Source of the DNA: JAPKEZ01 sp047638975
Lineage (GTDB): Bacteria; Planctomycetota; UBA1135
DNA length: 9,801 bases
NCBI GenBank assembly: GCA_047638975.1
Contig: JBLINB010000057.1
Coordinates: 1 to 9,801 of the forward strand
Direction of reading: 5' to 3'
Shown here: piece by piece, positions 5,202 through 9,801 of the stretch
Layout: every line of letters starts with the position of its first letter
Numbering within the stretch: position 1 is the stretch's first letter
The notes under the pieces: model-generated
Databases searched by the model: none
What the model was told of the DNA's origin: nothing
The model's input: only the letters and a program-made list of their open reading frames with translations
Program-made: the position numbers and the translations under genes

Positions 5202-6659
5202 ATGAAGAACCTTTTCGTCGCATTTTTAATCGCAGTAGCATGGATAGTCCCCGCTACAGGCCAGCAACAACTGCAAGTTGACCTAAGCCTTCAAGACGCT
5301 ATACAGCTTGCGCAAAAGCATGGCTCGGCAGTAGCGCAAGCGCATTTGCAGCAAATGGTCTCGGCTGGCGCGATCGTTTCGGCAAATGGCGATTTCGATC
5401 CAGTAGTGTTTTCAGATATAAGCTATAACTACAATGAATCTCCGGCATCAGGCTTCTTCACTAGCTTCGGAGACACCGTTACCACTAGTTATTCCGCGAG
5501 TCAGGGCTTGCGTTCTAATTTGCGCAGCGGGGGTAATCTCGAGTTCAGATTAAATGAGGGTTACAACGACTTTAATTACCTTGGTAGTACCGAGTCTAAC
5601 ACCTCAATGTCGCTGTCGTTTACGCAGCCATTATTGCGTGGAGCATTTAGTGTTGCGGCGACGGCTAATGAAGAGAAGTCGAAAATAACTAATAATGCCG
5701 ACGTTCTCTTGGTGTCACAATCTAAAGTTGATGCGGTGCAAGCTGTGGTAGATGCCTATTGGAATCTATCTTTTGCCTTATCCGACTTAGAAGTTAAGAA
5801 ACAATCGTTATTGTTAGCCGAAAATTTACGCAGCATAACAATCGCTAAATTTAATGTAGGGGCAGTGGCCGAAGTAGAAGTCACTCAAACTCGGGCCGAT
5901 ATCGCTTCACGTCAAGATGGTGTGTTAGTGGCGCAAAATGCTGTTGATACTAGCCACGATATATTACGGCGCCTTATTTCTGCTTTTGACACTCAAGATG
6001 ATTGGCAAGTTGATTTTAACTTAGTGTCCGACCTTCCTGTAGTCTCGGCAGTAGACACTGACTGGCAAGTACTCTGGAACATAGCACTCAACAGTCGCGG
6101 CGACATGAAAAAATTGCAGCTTGATATAGATGCGGCACAGCTCGACCTCGATGTTGCAGCAAATGGTTCGTTGCCGAAGTTAGATTTGACGGCTTCCGGC
6201 ACTTATTCGGCCCAGGATCAGCAAATCAGCTCTTCTTTAGACAGATTGTTTGACCGCGACTTCCCCGGATACACAGTAGGCTTTAGCTTTGAAATGCCGT
6301 TGTCTAACAATCAAGCGAAGGGCGCAATACAGCAGGCTAAAAACAGGCTTTTGCTGGCAAAACGCGTGTTACGTGACCGTAGTTCCGAATTAGCCCTTGA
6401 AGTACGTCGGGCGTTACATGATGTAAATTATTTTACAGAACGGGTTGCCGTTACGACTCATGCGGCAAAAATGGCGCAGCTAAAACTAGAGTCCGAGCAG
6501 TTGCGCCTAAGTGAAGGAGCTTCGACTAATTATCAAGTTTTACAGATTCAGTCTGATTTGGCTGTGGCGCAGTCACAACAATTGCAGGCACAAACTGAAT
6601 ACGCAAAAGCGGTGATTAAGCTCGACACAGTGCAGGGGCAGTCGCCTAAATTTCTATAG
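5202..6659 (+). CDS. TolC-family outer-membrane efflux protein
   Basis: A 485-residue protein of the OEP/TolC family, trimeric outer-membrane channels that accept substrates from inner-membrane pumps or type I exporters. The signal peptide is MKNLFVAFLIAVAWIVPATG, with likely cleavage before the QQQ run. Two OEP repeats follow. The first contains DLSLQDAIQLAQKH (27-40), a strand-rich stretch (about 65-140) and the characteristic LSFTQPLLRG (138-147), then long coiled-coil helices with AEVEVTQTRADIASRQ. The second holds a strand region near SGTYSAQ and YTVGFSFEMPLSN, then helices ending in QSQQLQAQTEYAKAVIKLDTVQG. ATG at 5202 is preferred because it opens a standard signal peptide; a TTG at 5181, in frame, would add seven residues and has AGGA just 3 bases before it. 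No membrane-fusion protein or pump gene is adjacent, so its partner is unknown. It lies 42 bases after the sigma-linked membrane protein and ends overlapping the opposed dus gene by 14 bases. Confidence 0.9.
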   Translation: MKNLFVAFLIAVAWIVPATGQQQLQVDLSLQDAIQLAQKHGSAVAQAHLQQMVSAGAIVSANGDFDPVVFSDISYNYNESPASGFFTSFGDTVTTSYSASQGLRSNLRSGGNLEFRLNEGYNDFNYLGSTESNTSMSLSFTQPLLRGAFSVAATANEEKSKITNNADVLLVSQSKVDAVQAVVDAYWNLSFALSDLEVKKQSLLLAENLRSITIAKFNVGAVAEVEVTQTRADIASRQDGVLVAQNAVDTSHDILRRLISAFDTQDDWQVDFNLVSDLPVVSAVDTDWQVLWNIALNSRGDMKKLQLDIDAAQLDLDVAANGSLPKLDLTASGTYSAQDQQISSSLDRLFDRDFPGYTVGFSFEMPLSNNQAKGAIQQAKNRLLLAKRVLRDRSSELALEVRRALHDVNYFTERVAVTTHAAKMAQLKLESEQLRLSEGASTNYQVLQIQSDLAVAQSQQLQAQTEYAKAVIKLDTVQGQSPKFL

Positions 6660-7644
6660 TCGCTAAGCTGCCAGCCATTACACGCAAGTCAGCTAGCTCG
6701 CTCAATTGACCGCATTGCTTTCTGTATTGCGGCGCGCCAGGCAGACCAAAAAAGAAGTCTGCCGCAAGGCGCCGCATAATACGCATCCCGCGTTTCTCGC
6801 CATAGAGTTCGCAGACGCCTTCGCCAAGTTCAATCACTACTGCGGCACGTTTTTCAGGAGCGGGTGTCGCAGGCACGTTTTCTCCGGCAAAATAGCAACG
6901 TAATTGGTCAAAGAACCACGGCTTGCCCATGGCTCCGCGCCCGACTGCAATACCGTTGACGCCAGTATCAGCCATGGCCTGAGCACTCGCAATATCAGTA
7001 ACATCGCCATTGCCTATTACCGGAATTGAAACGGATTGCGCAACCCGTTTAATTAACTCAAGGTCGCTGGATCCGCTATATCTTTGCTCGCGGGTACGAC
7101 CATGCACCGTAATAGCTTGCGCTCCCGCTCGCTCCATGACTTCTGCAAATTGCGGAGCATTCTTGTCGTCGTCATTCCAGCCAGCACGAATTTTCACAGT
7201 TATCGGCACTTTCGCGGCTGCAACCATTGCCGACACGCAGTCAAAAGCTAATTCAGGTTCGAGTAGTAATGCTGAGCCGCCGCCGCAGCCTGTTATCTTG
7301 GGGACAGGGCAGCCAACATTTAAGTCAATGAAATGGAATCCACGTTCTTGTACCGAGACTACAGCCATAGCTAAAGTCTCTGGGTCTGCTCCAAAGATTT
7401 GGGCTGCCACAGGTGTTTCGTTGGCCGCTTTGACTAAGTAACCCAGGCTTTTGGTGTCGTTGTGCCTCAAGGCCATGGACGACACCATCTCTGTTGTCGT
7501 TAATTCAGCACCAAATTTACGGCATAGCGCGCGATAGGCTAGATTTGTATTTCCGGCCATAGGTGCTAAACTTAGTCCCAAGTCAAACTTGTACTCACCG
7601 ATGCTGTAACCGAGATGGTGAGTGTTAGGTAGATTCAAATCCAT
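6646..7644 (-). CDS. tRNA-dihydrouridine synthase (DusB-like)
   Basis: A 332-residue FMN enzyme of the Dus family that reduces specific uridines in tRNA loops to dihydrouridine using NADPH. Family signatures are clear: SLAPMAGNTN (25-34, FMN-binding start of the barrel), TTEMVSS (50-56), AAQIFGADP (80-88), FIDLNVGCPVPKI (105-117, with catalytic Cys112), SALL (124-127), VKIRAGW (150-156), ITVHGRTREQRYSG (178-191), VIGNGDV (209-215) and GIAVGRGAMGKPW (231-243). A C-terminal helical tRNA-binding region follows, with MRRLAADFFFGLPGAPQYR. Length matches DusB (about 320-350). The ATG has its complement at 7642-7644 and overlaps the start of the divergent lipoprotein gene. The DusA, B or C subtype, and so the uridine modified, is inferred from general resemblance to DusB only. 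The 3' end overlaps the TolC gene. Confidence 0.92.
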   Translation of the reverse strand: MDLNLPNTHHLGYSIGEYKFDLGLSLAPMAGNTNLAYRALCRKFGAELTTTEMVSSMALRHNDTKSLGYLVKAANETPVAAQIFGADPETLAMAVVSVQERGFHFIDLNVGCPVPKITGCGGGSALLLEPELAFDCVSAMVAAAKVPITVKIRAGWNDDDKNAPQFAEVMERAGAQAITVHGRTREQRYSGSSDLELIKRVAQSVSIPVIGNGDVTDIASAQAMADTGVNGIAVGRGAMGKPWFFDQLRCYFAGENVPATPAPEKRAAVVIELGEGVCELYGEKRGMRIMRRLAADFFFGLPGAPQYRKQCGQLSELADLRVMAGSLATIEI

Positions 7645-9259
7645 GAAGTCATCATTTTACTTTAAATTACAACTCTGTGTTTGCTTAGTTGTTTGTATGT
7701 TTAGCTGCTCGCAGCAGCATGCAGCCGATATTCCGCTCAACAACCTCGATGATGTTTTCCCGGCACCATCTGTAGCCATTGCCAACTATGTGCCCGCCGA
7801 CTATGCGCAATTAGCGCAGAATTCGATGTTACACATTCGTGCAGGCAGTAAAGAGCAACATCGCTTCGCTGTGCAGCATCTGTTGTCAAACCCCGGATAT
7901 GCTGATGCGGTTGCTGCAGAGTTACAGGCTTCGACTACCGATCGTTTTAAGGTTGGGCCTGTTGTTTCGTTGTGCCAAGTTCTCGCCGACACCGGCGACG
8001 CCTCACACGCTTCTGCTATATTCCCTTTCACAGCGACAATCTTCCCGCCGATTGTGCGCACCTCCGCATTTCAGGCTTTAGCACAGATAGCTCCGGCGGA
8101 ATATGGCGCGAAGCTTATTGCTGCATACAAAATAGAAACAGAGTCGTCGCCACGTAACGCTTGCCTTAATGCGATTTCACAATCCGGTAGTGAGCAAGGA
8201 CTCGATTTTATTGCCGATTTGGTTCTGGAGTGGCTAACAGATGGCGAAAACGGATTGCAGAGCTCATGGAATGCGTTGTTGCTTAACACAAATCCACGTC
8301 TGGGTGAGGTGCTGAAAAGTCTTGAATCACATTTAGCACCATTTCTCGCCTTGCAGGCTTATGGAGTGCGCATCAGCCTTGGTGAACGCGATTTAGTAGA
8401 CGAGATTTCCGTTTATCTGGACGCCGACAAATACTCTTCCGCTGGCACACGTAGTCTTGCGGTTCAATTGATTGGCGAACTGCAGCACTGGCAAATCGTA
8501 ACGAGCTTAGTTCCGTCCAATAACGAAAAAATGGACTTGACGATCATAGGTTTGTTAAGTCGCGATGATGCCCCAGAGAGTGAGGTGTTGCCGGCACTCG
8601 ATATCTATACGCAGCAGCCATTGCAGTCGGTGCGACGTAAGGCCTTAATGCAAATGTTGGTCTTAGGTAAAACATCTTACTTCGATTCCTATTTGCTAGA
8701 GTTAAAAGAGTACCCGTATACGTCAGGGTCATTGCTGTCACTGACGATGCTTACCGACATGCAAGGATTGCCAGAGTATGCCGTCGATATCATCATTGAG
8801 CGTTGGCCATACTGCGATGACATCCAGCACAAGTTCGGTTTGGTGCGAGCTTTGGTGCGCATAGGTTTCAAAGGGGCTACAGATTTTCTCGGCGAAATAA
8901 TGATCGAGAATAGTGAAGATCCTGAGGTGATTGCATTCATTAGTGAAATCCTCGGAAACTCAGGTCCATGGTCGGTGACTTGGTTTATGGATCTATGGCA
9001 GCAGCAGCAAGATTTCCCAACGGCACAAACGGTATTTTTGGCCTTGTCGCGATACTCTCAATTGCCCGAAGTGAAGCAGCTATTTATTGACACAGCGCAG
9101 TCAAGTAATGTCGATCCACTAATAAGGCGTTTCATCCTTGAACTTTTGTACAAGGTTTATCCAGCAGAGACTGCAGGATGGTTTGTCGAGTGGCGCGATA
9201 ATGAACAACACGCTGGTCTGCGTACCTTTTATAACCGTTTTTTAAACGCGTATTATTAG
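7643..9259 (+). CDS. Putative lipoprotein with HEAT-like alpha-helical repeats
   Basis: A 538-residue secreted protein. The start at ATG 7643 gives a lipoprotein signal: MKSSFYFK, a hydrophobic core (about 9-20), then a lipobox-like MFSC with Cys22 as the acylation site, followed by SQQH. Methionine and phenylalanine at -3 and -2 are less usual than LxG/A, so lipidation is likely but not certain. An in-frame GTG at 7622 would add seven residues and overlap dus more. The mature part is built of repeated ~30-35 residue helical pairs rich in Leu and Ala, such as RFAVQHLLSNPGYADAVAAE, RTSAFQALAQIAPAEYGAKL, RSLAVQLIGELQHWQIVTSL and RRKALMQMLVLGKTSYFDS. This pattern fits HEAT/ARM-type solenoids, which usually bind other proteins. 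It probably sits on the periplasmic face of the outer or inner membrane. I see no enzymatic motif; the function is unknown. Confidence 0.75.
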   Translation: MKSSFYFKLQLCVCLVVCMFSCSQQHAADIPLNNLDDVFPAPSVAIANYVPADYAQLAQNSMLHIRAGSKEQHRFAVQHLLSNPGYADAVAAELQASTTDRFKVGPVVSLCQVLADTGDASHASAIFPFTATIFPPIVRTSAFQALAQIAPAEYGAKLIAAYKIETESSPRNACLNAISQSGSEQGLDFIADLVLEWLTDGENGLQSSWNALLLNTNPRLGEVLKSLESHLAPFLALQAYGVRISLGERDLVDEISVYLDADKYSSAGTRSLAVQLIGELQHWQIVTSLVPSNNEKMDLTIIGLLSRDDAPESEVLPALDIYTQQPLQSVRRKALMQMLVLGKTSYFDSYLLELKEYPYTSGSLLSLTMLTDMQGLPEYAVDIIIERWPYCDDIQHKFGLVRALVRIGFKGATDFLGEIMIENSEDPEVIAFISEILGNSGPWSVTWFMDLWQQQQDFPTAQTVFLALSRYSQLPEVKQLFIDTAQSSNVDPLIRRFILELLYKVYPAETAGWFVEWRDNEQHAGLRTFYNRFLNAYY

Positions 9260-9261
9260 TC

Positions 9262-9801
9262 TTACTCAGGAGCAAATCTTTTCGCCAAGGTTACCGTTAT
9301 TGCTACCACAGCAAAACTGATTAGGGCAAAGAGATGGTTTCCTGAGCTGTTACTGGCCAAGAGACATAAGCCTAAGACAAAAGGCGACATGCATAAACTG
9401 CTACGTGTTTGTGCTTGCACGATGGCCGGTGTCCAGTATTGATTACGCTGTTGCCACGGACGGCGTGCTGCAAAGGCGATAAATATAATGATTGCCGGTA
9501 TTAAGGCTAGATAATATTCGTCTTGCGCGAGCAACAGGGTGGGCGTTAGGTAGGCCATGACTATAAAAGATAAACCACGCGTTGCAGGCATGCCGTCTTC
9601 TTCGTGCTGCGCCATGCGCGAAATGAATAAATAATAAAGTGCGTAGCACATGATATTCACATACGCAATAGAATTTAATGCAGCCTCAGGGCCGAGTAAT
9701 GCGGATACTCCGAACATTAAACTAAAGGCGCGGGCTGTTGCCAATAATGCTGGCCCAAGGTGTTTGCGCAAAACCGAAGGTAAAAAGTTATAAGTGAGAA
9801 C
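9262..9801 (-). CDS. Polytopic membrane protein, possibly UbiA/EboC-like prenyltransferase, 5'-truncated by the window edge
   Basis: The frame is open from its stop (complement of 9262-9264) to the last base, so this is the C-terminal 179 residues of a longer protein. An internal TTG at 9771 is the first start-like codon but is unlikely to be the true start, because the preceding codons (VLTYNFLPSV) continue a plausible sequence. About five hydrophobic segments are visible (near AFSLMFGVSALL, AYVNIMCYALYYLFI, LSFIVMAYLTPTLLL, YYLALIPAIIIFIAFA and LFALISFAVVAITVTLA). The LGPALLATARAFSLMFG stretch, the following YYLFISRMAQHEEDG and the later ARRPW...VQAQTRSSL region recall UbiA-superfamily proteins of the EboC type (GPLLM.CR.LN..LG, then a T..SR.E segment). 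The DxxxD prenyl-diphosphate motif would lie outside the window, so the assignment is tentative. It converges with the lipoprotein gene, with two bases between the stops. Confidence 0.5.
   Translation of the reverse strand, partial: VLTYNFLPSVLRKHLGPALLATARAFSLMFGVSALLGPEAALNSIAYVNIMCYALYYLFISRMAQHEEDGMPATRGLSFIVMAYLTPTLLLAQDEYYLALIPAIIIFIAFAARRPWQQRNQYWTPAIVQAQTRSSLCMSPFVLGLCLLASNSSGNHLFALISFAVVAITVTLAKRFAPE

Noticed and set aside
6638..6672. GGCAG...CTGCC pairing at the TolC/dus convergent overlap as a terminator
   Set aside because: Only five base pairs with a loop of about 25 bases and no T-run; too weak to call.
7026..7048. TGAAAC followed by CGTTTA inside dus as a second ECF promoter
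   Set aside because: The spacer is only 13 bases, and the site lies within a gene, facing no appropriate start.
7010..7441. A 143-codon plus-strand frame antisense to dus
   Set aside because: The opposite strand encodes conserved Dus motifs throughout this stretch; the antisense product has low-complexity, shadow-like composition.
9236..9248. CGTTT-TTT-AAACG mini-hairpin at the end of the lipoprotein gene
   Set aside because: A five-pair AT-rich stem with a three-base loop inside coding sequence is within chance expectation.
1..9801. CRISPR arrays, tandem repeats, tRNA genes, insertion sequences or phage modules
   Set aside because: I read through for regularly spaced repeats, cloverleaf-like elements, transposase or integrase motifs and found none.

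Overview
The window is a densely packed bacterial chromosomal segment with ten protein-coding genes. Neighbouring genes overlap or abut at almost every junction, and the longest non-coding gap is about 42 bases (5160-5201). Base composition is moderate, roughly half GC by eye. I see no rRNA, tRNA, CRISPR array, insertion sequence or phage gene. Several features suggest a Gram-negative from the Planctomycetota-Verrucomicrobiota-Chlamydiota group, most likely an Opitutae-like member of Verrucomicrobiota: a stand-alone protein with an XPB-type helicase N-terminal domain, a solitary GspG-like pseudopilin, thiL directly overlapping tsaE, and a TolC-type outer-membrane protein with a lipoprotein. 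This assignment is inference from gene content and remembered gene neighbourhoods; no marker gene settles it.

Left part (3-2217, plus strand): an XPB/Ssl2 N-terminal-domain protein with no helicase domain, probably cut by the window edge, overlaps by 8 bases a ThiE/TenI-family protein whose N-terminal active-site motifs are degenerate. A pseudopilin (2210-2668, minus strand) converges on it with an 8-base overlap. A bulged 12-bp stem-loop sits exactly at that junction and may be a two-way terminator.

Middle part (2678-6659, plus strand): thiL (thiamine-monophosphate kinase) and tsaE (ATPase for tRNA t6A synthesis) share one base. After 23 bases come an ECF sigma factor, a single-pass membrane protein starting on the very next base (likely its anti-sigma partner or regulator), and, after 42 bases, a TolC-family outer-membrane efflux protein. 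A candidate ECF-type promoter (TGAACC-N16-CGTTAT) lies just before the sigma gene, which would allow autoregulation of the sigma/partner/TolC block.

Right part (6646-9801): a tRNA-dihydrouridine synthase on the minus strand overlaps the end of the TolC gene by 14 bases. Its start codon overlaps by two bases the start codon of a divergent HEAT-repeat-like lipoprotein (shared CATG, 7642-7645). The lipoprotein gene converges with a minus-strand polytopic membrane protein, probably UbiA/EboC-like, that runs off the right edge.

Functional themes are thiamine diphosphate formation (ThiE/TenI-like, ThiL), tRNA modification (TsaE, Dus) and cell-envelope functions (pseudopilin, sigma/anti-sigma, TolC, lipoprotein, UbiA-like). 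No obviously new multi-gene system is visible. The most distinctive points are the non-canonical sigma-partner/TolC block, the degenerate ThiE, the helicase-less XPB-domain protein and the overlapping divergent start codons.
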